A stretch of DNA of 64,000 nt from Streptomyces sp. NBC_01429 (GCF_036231945.1 NZ_CP109599.1:2140501-2204500), one strand, 5' to 3'; positions 1-10,213 are shown, counted from the stretch's first letter. Notes: generated by a model from the sequence alone, not told the origin. Program-made: numbers and translations.

Positions 1-50
1 ACCGCTTCCGGCGGCGCCGCCGATCCGGTGGTCTCGATAGGTGCCGTCAT
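1..50 (-). CDS. 5' end of a gene running off the left edge
   Basis: On the minus strand an ATG at 50 opens a frame reading MTAPIETTGSAAPPEA and continues past the window edge. A purine-rich GAGAGGGG lies about 10 nt upstream and could be its ribosome binding site. Sixteen residues are too few to identify the product. In the streptomycete gene order I recall, an oligopeptide ABC transporter operon borders the gcv region, and the short Ala/Thr/Pro-rich start would suit a transporter subunit. That is inference from synteny only. Confidence 0.4.
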   Translation of the reverse strand, partial: MTAPIETTGSAAPPEA

Positions 51-472
51 TGCGCTGGAGACCCCTCTCGGCCGACGGTGGCCGGCCCATGACCGCCGCT
101 GTAGCGGCTCGTTCACTTCAGATTTCGCACAGTGGTCCCCCTAGATCCCGGGGGACTGCTTCTTGGAGCGCATCGCACACTAGTACGTGCCGAGGCCACC
201 TGCTGCACGGAGTCTTCAACCACGAAGCGATCACCCGCCAGCCCTCACGGTGAATGGTTGCTCAAACGTGATGCGATAAGAGGGTTACCGTTATCCGGAC
301 ACGGTTTTCGGCTCAACGGACGATGTGGGTGACTAATCCACCAGATCGGTCATGCCGCCCAGCTACCCGCATGCCCTGCGCAACCAACCCATCCGGCCAC
401 CCCGAACTCCTGTCTCCCCAGTGTTCGACACCCGGCAAGACCGCAGGTCCAGACCTTGTGCGCGGCCGATCC
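51..472. other. Intergenic region, no gene seen
   Basis: About 420 bp lie between the leftward gene starting at 50 and the 3' end of the SseB-like gene at 505. The short frames here lack coding bias. A GTCCCCC/GGGGGAC inverted repeat with an 8-nt loop sits at about 136-157, and the stretch around 240-300 is less GC-rich than the surroundings. The likely content is the promoter and leader of the leftward gene. I see no RNA gene. Confidence 0.4.
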
Positions 473-500
473 GCCGCGCCCCGGACGTCCGGGGCGCGGC
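473..500. terminator. Perfect palindrome after the SseB-like gene
   Basis: A perfect 28-bp palindrome with 14-bp arms (GCCGCGCCCCGGAC and its complement, no spacer) begins five bases beyond the stop of the leftward SseB-like gene. Position and GC content fit a streptomycete terminator without a U tract. An unpaired loop must open at the centre, so the true stem is about 12 bp. Confidence 0.7.
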
Positions 501-504
501 GCGC

Positions 505-1299
505 TCAGTAGCCGCCGGGGCCGGGCAGCGGATAGCCGTATCCGGGTGCGCGGTCCGGTCCCGCGGGCGCCGCGTGGGCCTCGCGGTCGTAAAACGGACG
601 GGAGTTGGAGCGCAGCCACATTGTTACCGGGTCGTATTCGTCGGACATCGCGACGGTGGAGACCGGCAGCCCGTCCGGTACGGCGGCGACCGACTGCCGC
701 ATCATCGCGTGCACGGAGTCGACGGAGGCGGGACTCGTGTCGTACAGATCGAGGCCGATCGCGAGGTACGGCACGCCGAGCGCGGGCTGCACCCAGGTGC
801 GGCGCAGCGAGCGGACGGCGGGCGTGCGGTGCGCGTTCTGCGTGAGCAGGGCGTAGAACTGCGCGAGCGGTACGGCCGGTTCGGAGAGGCGCAGCGGTCC
901 CGCGGGCATCCGGTCCAGGCCGGTGGCGATGCGGCGCAGGTCGAGCCAGGGGATGCCGACGCCGCCGCCGGGAGCGTGCGGATTGAGCCAGATCCCCCAG
1001 CGGTCGGGGTAGAGGGCGCGGGCGATGTCGCGGCCGGTGACCACCTCGTGGGCGCGGGTCCAGCCGCTGACGGCGAGTTCCTGGGCGGAGGTGACGCAGG
1101 GGGCGTAGCCCAGTCCGTCGATCTCCATGTTTCCGTACTGGGCGTCGGGCGAGCCGGCCCCGCCGTGCCAGAGCAGCATCCAGACGCTGTCGTCGGCGAG
1201 GGCCTCCAGGAGCGCCTCGTACGCGTCGTACCGTCCGGGCGTCACCTGACGCAGCATGTGCTCGACCTGCCCGGCCGCCGCGGTGCCTGACGCGCTCAC
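505..1299 (-). CDS. SseB-like protein (enhanced serine sensitivity family)
   Basis: A 264-residue soluble protein with the fold-type signature of SseB C-terminal-domain proteins, with conserved runs such as RWGIWLNPHAPGGGVGIPWLD and YLAIGLDLYD. No signal peptide or membrane segment is present. The start chosen is GTG at 1299, with GAGGGGCGG about 10 nt upstream; the frame stays open to 1431 but the extension has no better ribosome site. In E. coli SseB overproduction alters serine sensitivity, but the biochemistry is unknown. A second SseB-like gene follows upstream and the gcv/glyA/sdaA serine-glycine genes lie 2 kb away, so a link to serine metabolism is plausible by context only. Confidence 0.75.
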   Translation of the reverse strand: MSASGTAAAGQVEHMLRQVTPGRYDAYEALLEALADDSVWMLLWHGGAGSPDAQYGNMEIDGLGYAPCVTSAQELAVSGWTRAHEVVTGRDIARALYPDRWGIWLNPHAPGGGVGIPWLDLRRIATGLDRMPAGPLRLSEPAVPLAQFYALLTQNAHRTPAVRSLRRTWVQPALGVPYLAIGLDLYDTSPASVDSVHAMMRQSVAAVPDGLPVSTVAMSDEYDPVTMWLRSNSRPFYDREAHAAPAGPDRAPGYGYPLPGPGGY

Positions 1300-1468
1300 T
1301 GTGGGTTCCGCCCCTCGTCGATCCACCATGCGCCCAGCTCCCCCGGGCACCGTCCGGGCACACGGTGCGGCGGCCCGGCCAGGAAACAGCTTAGGCGGTG
1401 TGGTGAGAATCCCGCCTGGCCGAAAGGCCATGCCTCCTCGGCGGCCACCGAGGTGGCCGCCCGCGCCG

Positions 1469-2203
1469 CTACCCGCGCTGGTAGAAGGGCCGCACCTTCG
1501 TCAGCAGCCAGTCAGCCACGGGGTCCTGGGCCACGTCCAGCAGCAGCAGGTTCACCGGCCAGCCGACCTCCACCCGTCCCAGGGCCCGGCCCAGCGCGTC
1601 CATCGGGGCGTTGCGTTCGGCGGCCTCCCAGGACGAGAGCTGGACGCCTACGAAGAGCACCGGCGGCTCGCCCTCGACGCTGGCGAGCGCGCGGCGGGCG
1701 GACAGGACGACGCCGACGGCCTCGAACTCGGCCGCCGCCGCGGTGAGGAACTCCACCGGGTCCTCCTGCCAGTCCGGCTCGAAGAGCCTGGCCCGGCCCC
1801 CGCTGGCCGGGCCGTCGAGCGGGGTGCGGCCCGCCCGGCACAACTCGGCGACGGCGAGCGGCGGCAGCGGCATGCCGACCAGCCCTCCCGGGTTGACCAC
1901 GACGCCGAGCTGCGGCGGCAGGCCCCGGGCGAAGTCGCGTGCGGGGGCGACGGTGAAGGCCATGTGGGTGCCGACGCAGGTGCGGAACTGTTCCGCCGAG
2001 CTGAACACCGGGACGTAGGCGCCACCCTCGATCTCCACCGTGGGCAGATCGAGCGAGGGACTGTCCGGTCCGCCGCCGTTGGGCAGCGGCACCCAGACCT
2101 CGCTGCGCCCGAGCACCTCGATCAGCCGCGCGCCCGCTCCCTCGACACCGAGCGAGGCGGCGAGCACCTCTTCCAGCTCATTGCCCGGCCATGCTGTGTT
2201 CAC
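1469..2203 (-). CDS. SseB family protein
   Basis: A 244-residue protein with an N-terminal SseB domain (about residues 5-120, containing the LPNGGG and FTSAEQF-like FSSAEQF region) and a C-terminal SseB-type domain ending in VADWLLTKVRPFYQRG. That ending resembles the neighbour at 505-1299, which ends its domain with VTMWLRSNSRPFYDRE, so the two are probably paralogues. GTG at 2203 is preceded by GGAGG and GAGGA within 6-14 nt. There are no secretion signals. The role is unknown; the family is named for enhanced serine sensitivity. It is transcribed in the same direction as its neighbours with a 170-bp gap to the next gene. Confidence 0.8.
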   Translation of the reverse strand: MNTAWPGNELEEVLAASLGVEGAGARLIEVLGRSEVWVPLPNGGGPDSPSLDLPTVEIEGGAYVPVFSSAEQFRTCVGTHMAFTVAPARDFARGLPPQLGVVVNPGGLVGMPLPPLAVAELCRAGRTPLDGPASGGRARLFEPDWQEDPVEFLTAAAAEFEAVGVVLSARRALASVEGEPPVLFVGVQLSSWEAAERNAPMDALGRALGRVEVGWPVNLLLLDVAQDPVADWLLTKVRPFYQRG

Positions 2204-2241
2204 TGTCCTCAATCCTCCGCCTCGACCCTGCGGCAAGCACC

Positions 2242-2958
2242 TTACGGCGTACCGGCCGCCGGGGTCCCGGGCGCTGCGCCCCGGAACACGACGCGCTCCA
2301 GCGCCCCGGCCGCCTCCCGGTCCAGGAGCACCGCGGAGGCGCACCCCGCCGGAAGCAGTCCGCACTCGGCGCCGGCGAGGAGCCGGCCCACCGCGCGGCG
2401 GTGCCGGGCGAAGGCGTACCGGGAGACGCCGCGCCCCCGTTCGCGCTGTCCGGCGCGGGCCACCTCGGGCTCCACGTCCAGCAGGAGGAGGTGGAGCAGC
2501 CGGCCGCGCCTGCCGGTCTCGCGGGCCAGCCAGCTCCGTACCCAGCTCTGCGTACCGCAGTCGTGGACGACGATGCCCGCGCCGGAGCGCAGCGCGCGCC
2601 ACAGGCCCGCGTAGTGGGCGAGCCGTACGAGCGGGCGGTAGAGGGAGTACGGGAGCGAGGGCGGCAGCACGCGCGCCCAGCGGTCCCTGGCGTCCTGGGA
2701 GTCGATCCCGCCGCCCGGCGCGGTGCGCCGGATGAGGGTGGACTTGCCGCTGCCGGGCAGCCCGGAGACGACCACCACGTCCCCGGCGGCGAAGACCAGG
2801 GTGCGCGGCACCCGGCCGGGCCGGCCGCGTAAGTCCCGTACGTCCCGTGCTCCCGGTCCCGTATCCGCGATCGTGTCCCCGGCGGGTGCTCCCGGCTGGA
2901 CGGGCACGCGCGCCGTCGCGCCGGCCGCCGGATACGTTCCGGACCCCTGCGACATCAT
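2242..2958 (-). CDS. P-loop ATP-binding protein, kinase-like
   Basis: A 238-residue P-loop protein. Walker A is GLPGSGKST near residue 68, directly after the hydrophobic strand DVVVVSG, and a second strand (GIVVHDCGT) may carry the Walker B-like aspartate. The arrangement (P-loop, basic lid region RERGRGVSRYAFARHRR) resembles zeta-toxin/gluconate-kinase type small-molecule kinases. The first about 55 residues are Pro/Ala/Gly-rich and probably disordered. The start is ATG at 2958 with AGGGGGAC 8 nt upstream; a second ATG follows at once. It lies just upstream of, and in the same direction as, the SseB genes (38-bp gap), so co-transcription is likely. The substrate is unknown. Confidence 0.7.
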   Translation of the reverse strand: MMSQGSGTYPAAGATARVPVQPGAPAGDTIADTGPGARDVRDLRGRPGRVPRTLVFAAGDVVVVSGLPGSGKSTLIRRTAPGGGIDSQDARDRWARVLPPSLPYSLYRPLVRLAHYAGLWRALRSGAGIVVHDCGTQSWVRSWLARETGRRGRLLHLLLLDVEPEVARAGQRERGRGVSRYAFARHRRAVGRLLAGAECGLLPAGCASAVLLDREAAGALERVVFRGAAPGTPAAGTP

Positions 2959-3156
2959 TCGCCGTCCCCCTGTCAGCCCGCCCGTACAGGGTCTGGTCCC
3001 GGTACGTGTGCACGACCCTTGCCCACGAAGTGTAAAGAAATGGCAATGTCGCACAAGCTTTTCACCCGGCCGGGCGAGTTGGGGGCCCCCGGGCCCGATC
3101 CGTGCCGATGCGTGCGATGATGTGCCCGCCAACTGCATACCGGCCGTTTGAATCCG

Positions 3157-3369
3157 CGCGGGAGAGTCCCGGTCACCGTGTGCGCCGGGCGCCGAAGGAG
3201 CAAGTTCCTCCCTTGAATCTCTCAGGCCCCGTACCGCGTGGATGAGGCAGATCTGAAAAGCGGGCCGCACTGACAGCGGCTCCACCCAAGGTGCAAGTCA
3301 CGACCTGCGTGCGCGTGCGTACGTGTGGCCGTGGTGAACCTCTCAGGTTCCGATGACAGATGGGGAGGA
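3157..3369 (+). promoter_or_regulatory. Tandem glycine riboswitch upstream of gcvT
   Basis: Two successive glycine aptamers can be read. The first has GGGAGAG near 3160, the GCCGAAGGAGCAA junction near 3190, TCTCTCAGG near 3219 and GATGAGGCAGATCTGAAAAG near 3241. The second has CCCAAGGTGCAAG near 3284, CCTCTCAGGTTCC near 3339 and GATGACAGATGGGGAG near 3352. These are the conserved blocks of the gcvT/glycine riboswitch. The linker is about 20 nt and the second aptamer ends about 35 nt before the gcvT start. In this class glycine binding normally turns the downstream glycine-cleavage gene on. Here the short distance to the GGGAG ribosome site suggests control of translation initiation or a nearby termination decision. 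Confidence 0.95.
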
Positions 3370-3403
3370 CCGTCCTCGCCGTCATGCCCTGGGAGCCACA
3401 CCG

Positions 3404-4561
3404 ATGAGCCATGTCCCCCCGAGCAGCACCCCCGCCGCGCCCGTCGGCCCCCGTACGACCGCCCTCGACGCCACGCACCGCGCGCTGGGCGCGACCATGA
3501 CCGACTTCGCGGGCTGGGACATGCCGCTGCGGTACGGCAGCGAGCGTGACGAGCACCTCGCCGTGCGGACCCGCGCGGGCCTCTTCGACCTCTCCCACAT
3601 GGGCGAGATCACCGTGTCGGGTCCGGCGGCCGGAGCGCTCCTGGACTACGCGCTGGTCGGCAACATCGGCGCGCTCGCCGTGGGCCGGGCCCGCTACACC
3701 ATGATCTGCCGCGAGGACGGCGGGATCCTGGACGACCTGATCGTCTACCGCCTCCAGGACGACGAGTACATGATCGTCGCCAACGCCTCCAACGCCCGCG
3801 TGGTGCTGGACGCCATGAACGCGCGCTCCGAGGGGTTCGACGCCGATGTGCGCGACGACCGGGACGCGTACGCGCTGCTGGCCGTCCAGGGCCCCGAGGC
3901 CGCCGGCATCCTGAAGTCCGTGACGGACGCCGATCTGGACGGGCTCAAGTACTACGCGGGTCTGCCCGGCACGGTCGCCGGGGTCCCCGCGCTGATCGCC
4001 CGTACCGGCTACACGGGCGAGGACGGCTTCGAGCTGTTCGTCGAGCCCCGGTACGCCGAGCGGCTGTGGCGGGCGCTGACCGAGGCGGGCGAGGGCGTCG
4101 GCCTGGTGCCGTGCGGGCTGTCCTGCCGCGACACCCTGCGTCTCGAGGCGGGCATGCCGCTGTACGGGAACGAGCTGTCCACCGGCCTCACCCCGTTCGA
4201 CGCGGGCCTCGGCCGGGTCGTGAAGTTCGAGAAGACGTCGAACGACGGCGACTTCGTCGGGCGTACGGCCCTGGAGGCGGCGGCCGAGCGCGCCGCGAGC
4301 GCCCCGCCGCGCAAACTGGTCGGCCTGATCGCCGAGGGCCGCCGCGTGCCGCGCGCCGGTTACCCGGTGGTCGCCGCGGGGGCGAAGGTGGGAGAGGTCA
4401 CCTCGGGCGCCCCCTCGCCGACCCTGGGCCGGCCGATCGCGATGGCCTACGTCGACGCCGGGCACGCCGAGCCCGGCACCGAGGGCGTCGGCGTGGACAT
4501 CCGGGGCTCCCACGAGCCGTACGAGGTCGTGGCGCTGCCGTTCTACAAGCGCCGGAAGTGA
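3404..4561 (+). CDS. gcvT: Glycine cleavage system T protein (aminomethyltransferase)
   Basis: A 385-residue aminomethyltransferase. It transfers the methylene carbon of the aminomethyl group on lipoyl-GcvH to tetrahydrofolate and releases ammonia. The N-terminal folate-binding domain is clear ([33 protein letters not shown]) and the C-terminal barrel contains [16 protein letters not shown] and [20 protein letters not shown]. The open frame begins at 3353 inside the riboswitch, so I place the start at the ATG at 3404, 9 nt after GGGAG. The gene is the first of gcvT-gcvH-glyA and is controlled by the glycine riboswitch. No gcvP is present in this window; the P protein must be encoded elsewhere. 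Confidence 0.97.
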   Translation: MSHVPPSSTPAAPVGPRTTALDATHRALGATMTDFAGWDMPLRYGSERDEHLAVRTRAGLFDLSHMGEITVSGPAAGALLDYALVGNIGALAVGRARYTMICREDGGILDDLIVYRLQDDEYMIVANASNARVVLDAMNARSEGFDADVRDDRDAYALLAVQGPEAAGILKSVTDADLDGLKYYAGLPGTVAGVPALIARTGYTGEDGFELFVEPRYAERLWRALTEAGEGVGLVPCGLSCRDTLRLEAGMPLYGNELSTGLTPFDAGLGRVVKFEKTSNDGDFVGRTALEAAAERAASAPPRKLVGLIAEGRRVPRAGYPVVAAGAKVGEVTSGAPSPTLGRPIAMAYVDAGHAEPGTEGVGVDIRGSHEPYEVVALPFYKRRK

Positions 4562-4709
4562 TACGGACGGACCGGTCGCGTCCGTACGCGCCGAGTCCGT
4601 CCACGCCCCGCCGTCCCGCGACGTCCCCGACGACCCGCCGTCCCCCGCCGTCTCGGTCCGTAAGACGGCTGTTCCGCACCACACCCCCGCGTACAGGAGA
4701 ATTCAGGTC

Positions 4710-5087
4710 ATGAGCAACCCCCAGCAGCTGCGCTACAGCAAGGAGCACGAGTGGCTGACGGCCGCCGACAACGGTGTGTCGACGGTCGGCATCACGGAGT
4801 ACGCGGCGAACGCCCTCGGCGACGTCGTGTTCGCCCAGCTCCCCGAGGTCGGTGACGCGGTGACCGCGGGCGAGACCTGTGGAGAGCTGGAGTCCACCAA
4901 GTCCGTCAGCGATCTCTACTCCCCTGTGACCGGCGAGGTCACCGAGACGAACCAGGACGTCGTGGACGACCCCTCGCTGGTGAATTCCGCTCCCTACGAG
5001 GGCGGCTGGCTGTTCAAGGTGCGCGTCGCGGAGGAGCCGGGCGACCTGCTCTCCGCCGACGAGTACAAAGAGTTCTCCGGCAACTGA
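4710..5087 (+). CDS. gcvH: Glycine cleavage system H protein
   Basis: A 125-residue lipoyl carrier protein of normal family length. The lipoyl domain shows [17 protein letters not shown] with the modified lysine at residue 64, and the usual HEW motif at the N-terminus. It shuttles the aminomethyl group between the P, T and L proteins of glycine cleavage. The ATG at 4710 follows AGGAGAATTCAGGTC. It sits 148 bp after gcvT and 16 bp before glyA, in the same direction, so it is read as part of the riboswitch-controlled unit. Confidence 0.98.
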   Translation: MSNPQQLRYSKEHEWLTAADNGVSTVGITEYAANALGDVVFAQLPEVGDAVTAGETCGELESTKSVSDLYSPVTGEVTETNQDVVDDPSLVNSAPYEGGWLFKVRVAEEPGDLLSADEYKEFSGN

Positions 5088-5103
5088 CACCCCAGGGACT
5101 GTG

Positions 5104-6372
5104 ATGTCTTCGAATTCCCTTCTGAACGCCTCGCTCCACGAACTGGACCCCGACGTCGCCGCCGCTGTCGACGCCGAACTCCACCGGCAGCAGTCCACCC
5201 TCGAAATGATCGCCTCGGAGAACTTCGCTCCGGTCGCGGTGATGGAGGCGCAGGGCTCCGTACTGACCAACAAGTACGCCGAGGGCTACCCGGGCCGCCG
5301 CTACTACGGCGGCTGTGAGCACGTCGACGTGATCGAGCAGATCGCCATCGACCGGGTGAAGGCCCTCTTCGGCGCCGAGCACGCGAACGTACAGCCGCAC
5401 TCCGGTGCCCAGGCGAACGCCGCCGCGATGTTCGCGCTGCTCTCCCCCGGCGACACGATCATGGGTCTGAACCTCGCCCACGGCGGGCACCTGACCCACG
5501 GCATGAAGATCAACTTCTCCGGCAAGCTCTACAACGTCGTCGCCTACCACGTGGACGACACGACCGGTCAGGTCGACATGACCGAGGTCGAGCGGCTCGC
5601 CAAGGAGTCCCGTCCGAAGCTGATCGTGGCCGGCTGGTCCGCCTACCCCCGCCAGCTGGACTTCGCCGCGTTCCGCCGGATCGCGGACGAGGTCGGCGCG
5701 TACCTGATGGTCGACATGGCGCACTTCGCCGGTCTGGTCGCCGCGGGCCTGCACCCCAACCCGGTGCCGCACGCCCATGTCGTGACCACCACCACGCACA
5801 AGACCCTGGGCGGTCCGCGCGGTGGGGTGATCCTCTCCACCAAGGAACTGGCGAAGAAGATCAACTCCGCGGTCTTCCCCGGTCAGCAGGGCGGCCCGCT
5901 GGAGCATGTCATCGCGGGCAAGGCGGTCTCCTTCAAGGTGGCGGCCACCGAGGAGTTCAAGGAGCGCCAGCTGCGCACCCTGGAGGGCGCCCGGATCCTC
6001 GCCGAGCGGCTGGGCCGGCCGGATGTCACCGAGGTCGGTGTCTCCGTGCTCTCCGGCGGTACGGACGTCCACCTGGTCCTGGTCGACCTGCGGAACTCCG
6101 AGCTGGACGGCCAGCAGGCCGAGGACCGGCTCCACGAGGTCGGCATCACGGTCAACCGCAACGCCGTCCCGAACGACCCGCGCCCCCCGATGGTCACCTC
6201 GGGTCTGCGCATCGGCACCCCGGCGCTGGCCACCCGCGGTTTCACGACCGAGGACTTCACCGAGGTCGCCGAGATCATCGCGGCGGCGCTGAAGCCCGCG
6301 TTCGACCGCGAGGCGCTGGCGGGCCGGGTCTCCGAGCTGGCCGCGAAGCACCCGCTGTACCCCGGCCTGTAA
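5104..6372 (+). CDS. glyA: Serine hydroxymethyltransferase
   Basis: A 422-residue PLP enzyme of normal length. It interconverts serine and glycine with tetrahydrofolate and 5,10-methylene-THF. The PLP lysine is K233 in [14 protein letters not shown]; other family marks are [36 protein letters not shown] and [12 protein letters not shown]. An ATG at 5104 directly follows an in-frame GTG at 5101; either could be used. It lies only 16 bp after gcvH, so glycine cleavage and serine synthesis are probably made together. This explains how one-carbon units released by GcvT are captured. Confidence 0.98.
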   Translation: MSSNSLLNASLHELDPDVAAAVDAELHRQQSTLEMIASENFAPVAVMEAQGSVLTNKYAEGYPGRRYYGGCEHVDVIEQIAIDRVKALFGAEHANVQPHSGAQANAAAMFALLSPGDTIMGLNLAHGGHLTHGMKINFSGKLYNVVAYHVDDTTGQVDMTEVERLAKESRPKLIVAGWSAYPRQLDFAAFRRIADEVGAYLMVDMAHFAGLVAAGLHPNPVPHAHVVTTTTHKTLGGPRGGVILSTKELAKKINSAVFPGQQGGPLEHVIAGKAVSFKVAATEEFKERQLRTLEGARILAERLGRPDVTEVGVSVLSGGTDVHLVLVDLRNSELDGQQAEDRLHEVGITVNRNAVPNDPRPPMVTSGLRIGTPALATRGFTTEDFTEVAEIIAAALKPAFDREALAGRVSELAAKHPLYPGL

Positions 6373-6510
6373 TCACCCGTACAGCCCGCGTCACCGGGGC
6401 ACCGCGCACACTGGAACAGTGCGCGCGGTGCCCCGCCCCGTGTATTCCGTCCTCTCCGCACCACCCCGGCGGGCAACGGCGTCCGCCAACCGGCAACAAG
6501 GAGTCCCACC

Positions 6511-7908
<1,398 letters not shown>

Positions 7909-7915
7909 GCAGATG

Positions 7916-7958
7916 GGCCCTGACCAGCGCGTTCGTATCTTTCGGCGCTGTCAGGGCC
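7916..7958 (+). terminator. Hairpin terminator after sdaA
   Basis: GGCCCTGAC at 7916 pairs with GTCAGGGCC at 7950, and inside this AGCGC pairs with GCGCT, leaving a loop of about 14 nt. It begins 8 bp after the sdaA stop codon and is followed by a short pyrimidine run. It is the probable end of the gcvT-gcvH-glyA-sdaA unit. Confidence 0.75.
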
Positions 7959-8091
7959 TTCCCCGCTCACGCGGCGGAAAGTCCCTGAAAAGTCCCTGGG
8001 TTGTTCCACGGGACAGGCGCCTGACCTGGGGAATCGCAACACCCAGCAATTACTGCTCCGCTTCGCACAGGCTGCCGACAACCACGAGGTT

Positions 8092-8138
8092 GTATCAAAT
8101 CGATCCCCTAAGGCCACCACAGGGGTACCATTCGATAC
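8092..8138. promoter_or_regulatory. Inverted repeat operator ahead of the AbiEi-like gene
   Basis: An imperfect inverted repeat with two 18-bp arms (8092-8109 and 8121-8138, 14 of 18 positions complementary) ends on the base before the ATG at 8139. Each outer end reads GTATC or GATAC and each inner end CCCCT or AGGGG. AbiEi-type antitoxins autorepress by binding inverted repeats at their own promoter, so this is the expected operator. The arm abutting the start codon suggests a very short or absent leader. Confidence 0.6.
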
Positions 8139-8753
8139 ATGAGTGCTGCGGAGACCTCACGCCTGGAGCAGCGACTGACCGGCCTCGCCCCCACGTTCAC
8201 GACGGCACAGGCACGTCAGGCCCTGCTTTCCCCCCGTGATCTGACGTCCTTGGTCGCGGCGGGAGAGATCGACAGACTGTCCCGGGGGGTCTACCGACGG
8301 GCAGACGCACCAGAGACGGCGCACGCCGATCTGCTGGCCGTGTGCGCGCGGGCTCCGCGTGCCGTCGTGTGCGGTGAGTCCGCCCTGGCCCTGCACGAAC
8401 TCATCGACGACATCCCTACAGCGGTACACATCGCCGTGCCGCGCGGTACACGCCGCCCCACGATCTCCTACCCGCCCACCGTAGTGGCGCAGTACGCCCC
8501 GACGACCTTCGCCCTCGGCGTCGAACGATTCGAAGCAGCCCCAGAAGAAACCATCCCCGTGTACAGCGCCGCCCGCAGCGTCATCGACGCAATGCGACAC
8601 CGCAGCCGCATCGGCGAAACCCTCGCCCTGTCCGCGCTCGGCCGCTATCTGCGCCAGGGCGGACGCCATAACGTCGGCGAACTCCAGCACGTCGCGCGCG
8701 AGTTGAGTGCGCTCCCCCTCATCCGCCCTGCCGTTGAGGCAGTGCTCGCCTGA
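8139..8753 (+). CDS. AbiEi-family antitoxin (type IV TA), now without a working toxin
   Basis: A 204-residue protein with the layout of type IV antitoxins of the AbiEi family. An N-terminal winged helix (about residues 15-60: FTTAQARQALLSPRDLTSLVAAGEIDRLSRGVYRR in outline) is followed by a C-terminal domain with VCGESALALHEL and IHIAVPRGTRR-like VHIAVPRGTRR. In intact systems AbiEi represses its operon and counteracts the nucleotidyltransferase AbiEii. The stop codon overlaps the ATG of the next frame at 8753, the usual coupled abiEi-abiEii layout, but that partner is broken. The large inverted repeat directly upstream fits autoregulation. The antitoxin reading frame itself looks intact. Confidence 0.8.
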   Translation: MSAAETSRLEQRLTGLAPTFTTAQARQALLSPRDLTSLVAAGEIDRLSRGVYRRADAPETAHADLLAVCARAPRAVVCGESALALHELIDDIPTAVHIAVPRGTRRPTISYPPTVVAQYAPTTFALGVERFEAAPEETIPVYSAARSVIDAMRHRSRIGETLALSALGRYLRQGGRHNVGELQHVARELSALPLIRPAVEAVLA

Positions 8754-9118
8754 TGGCCAGCCCCACGCGTGACACCACAGCCGGCCGCGTCTACAACGAC
8801 CTGCGCAACCTGGCCCGACGCACCAGCCGGTCAACAGACGAGATCATGGTCGAGGACGTCCTCGAACGCTTCCTCTACCGCCTGGCCACATCCCCCCCTC
8901 GGCCGCGAACACTTCGTCCTCAAGGCCTGCTCGCCCACGTCGCCCGGCAGGTGTCGCCGCAGCGCCGCGTCCGCCTGATCGAACCGGTGCGGGAGCTCCC
9001 CCGTACCTGCACCGGCAAGATCCTCCGGCATCGTCTCACCACCGAACGGCTCGCCGACCTCCTCCGCCGTACCGCCGACGCCGGGCGAAACGCGGCCGAG
9101 GGGCTGTCCGGCGCCTGA
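8753..9118 (+). pseudogene. AbiEii toxin remnant fused to an acyl-CoA ligase tail
   Basis: The first about 48 codons (RVYNDLRNLARRTSRSTDEIMVEDVLERFLYRLATS) match the N-terminus of AbiEii-type nucleotidyltransferase toxins. A run of seven C at about 8892-8898 then shifts the frame: the next family motif, LGREHFVLKA, is readable only in the +1 frame. From about 8925 the open frame encodes VSPQRRVRLIEPVRELPRTCTGKILRHRL, which resembles the extreme C-terminus of 4-coumarate/acyl-CoA ligases, with the lysine-bearing PRTxTGKIL motif. The catalytic body of both enzymes is absent. It is best explained as a deletion that joined the head of a toxin gene to the tail of a ligase gene. A 121-residue product could still be translated, but it would lack the toxin active site. 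Confidence 0.75.
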
Positions 9119-9124
9119 GGAACC

Positions 9125-10078
9125 TCACCGTGTGCTGAGCCAGTGCGGGTCGGGAACGACCGTCAGGATCGCCGAGACCAGCAGGACCAGCGCGAGTACG
9201 GCCAGTTCGACGCGGGCCGGGCCGGTGGCGTCGGCCGCGCGGCGCAGTCGGCGGCGGGCGGCCAGGGCGAGGGCGGCGACCACCCCGACGAGCAGCAGCT
9301 TGGCGATCAGGACGCGGCCGTAGGCCGTGGTGAGGACGACATCGACGGGCAGCCTGCGCAGCGTGGAGAGCGTGCCGGTGAGGACGAGCGCGGCGAAGAG
9401 GCGGCCCGCGAGCCGGGCGTAGCGCGCCAGTACCTCCCGGGCGCCGGCCGGGTCAGCGCGCCGCAGCCGCATGGTGCGCAGCGCGTGCAGCAGCCCGCCG
9501 GTCCACAGGGCGGCGGCGCCGAGGTGGACGACGGTGAGCGCGGCGCCCAGCAGCGGGGTGTACGGCTCCGGGTGCGCCCGGAGCGCCTCGGCGCCGACCA
9601 CCACGGCGAGCGGAACCACGGCCAGCGGCGGGCGGTTCAGCGCCACGCACCCGGCGGCCAGCAGGAAGCCGTTGGCCATGACGAGCAGGAGGCGGCCCTC
9701 GACCGTCCCGTACACCTCGGTGAGGCCGAGGCCGCTGACGGCGGCCAGCAGCAGGATCTGTCCGGCGGCGGCGCCCGCTCCGGTGAGCGCGGCGGCGAGC
9801 GCCCAACTCCGCGGGAGGGGGCCGGTACGGGCCAGCCGGATGCCCGCCAGCTCGCCGAGGTGCAGTGCGAGGGCGGCGAAGACGGCGACGCGCAGGACGG
9901 TCGTCGCACCCGCCGCGGGTATCCGCAGCTCTCCGGTGCCCCGCGCGGCGATGCCCGCGCCGAGCAGCGCGACGAGGAGCGCGAGCAGGGCGGCCCCGGT
10001 GGCGAGACCCGCCGTGAGGGTGGCCCTGCGCGGTACGGAGCGGGTGGTGTCCTCGGCGGACGGTTCCGGGAATATCAC
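9125..10078 (-). CDS. CopD-family membrane protein
   Basis: A 317-residue integral membrane protein with about eight hydrophobic segments (first at residues 20-47, last near the C-terminus at LAVLALVLLVSAILTVVPDP). The C-terminal half resembles the CopD copper-resistance domain (HLGAAALWTGGLLHAL, RYARLAGRLFAALVLTGTLSTLRRL, YGRVLIAKLLLVG). Family members are thought to move copper across the membrane, often with a CopC partner. No copC is adjacent here, so the substrate is uncertain. The GTG start at 10078 has GAGG 8 nt upstream. It is in the same direction as the scabin-like gene but separated from it by 135 bp and a hairpin. Confidence 0.75.
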   Translation of the reverse strand: MIFPEPSAEDTTRSVPRRATLTAGLATGAALLALLVALLGAGIAARGTGELRIPAAGATTVLRVAVFAALALHLGELAGIRLARTGPLPRSWALAAALTGAGAAAGQILLLAAVSGLGLTEVYGTVEGRLLLVMANGFLLAAGCVALNRPPLAVVPLAVVVGAEALRAHPEPYTPLLGAALTVVHLGAAALWTGGLLHALRTMRLRRADPAGAREVLARYARLAGRLFAALVLTGTLSTLRRLPVDVVLTTAYGRVLIAKLLLVGVVAALALAARRRLRRAADATGPARVELAVLALVLLVSAILTVVPDPHWLSTR

Positions 10079-10154
10079 CGGTTGATCCTCTTATCCCGGT
10101 CGATCACTCGCAACGCGACTACGGCAGATGCCGTACGCAGGGCCGGAAGGGACC

Positions 10155-10181
10155 GGAACGCCCACCGGGCGCGGGCGTTCC
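10155..10181 (-). terminator. Hairpin after the scabin-like gene
   Basis: GGAACGCCC at 10155 pairs with GGGCGTTCC at 10173 around a 9-nt loop, about 30 bp beyond the stop of the leftward scabin-like gene and before the start of the CopD-like gene. It is a probable terminator separating the two transcripts. Confidence 0.6.
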
Positions 10182-10213
10182 AGGAGGAAGGCGGCCTCCG
10201 GTCCCGGCAGGGC

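Noticed and set aside
3353..3403. Longer gcvT frame starting at 3353
   Set aside because: That ATG is inside the second riboswitch aptamer; the ATG at 3404 has the ribosome site and gives the family length.
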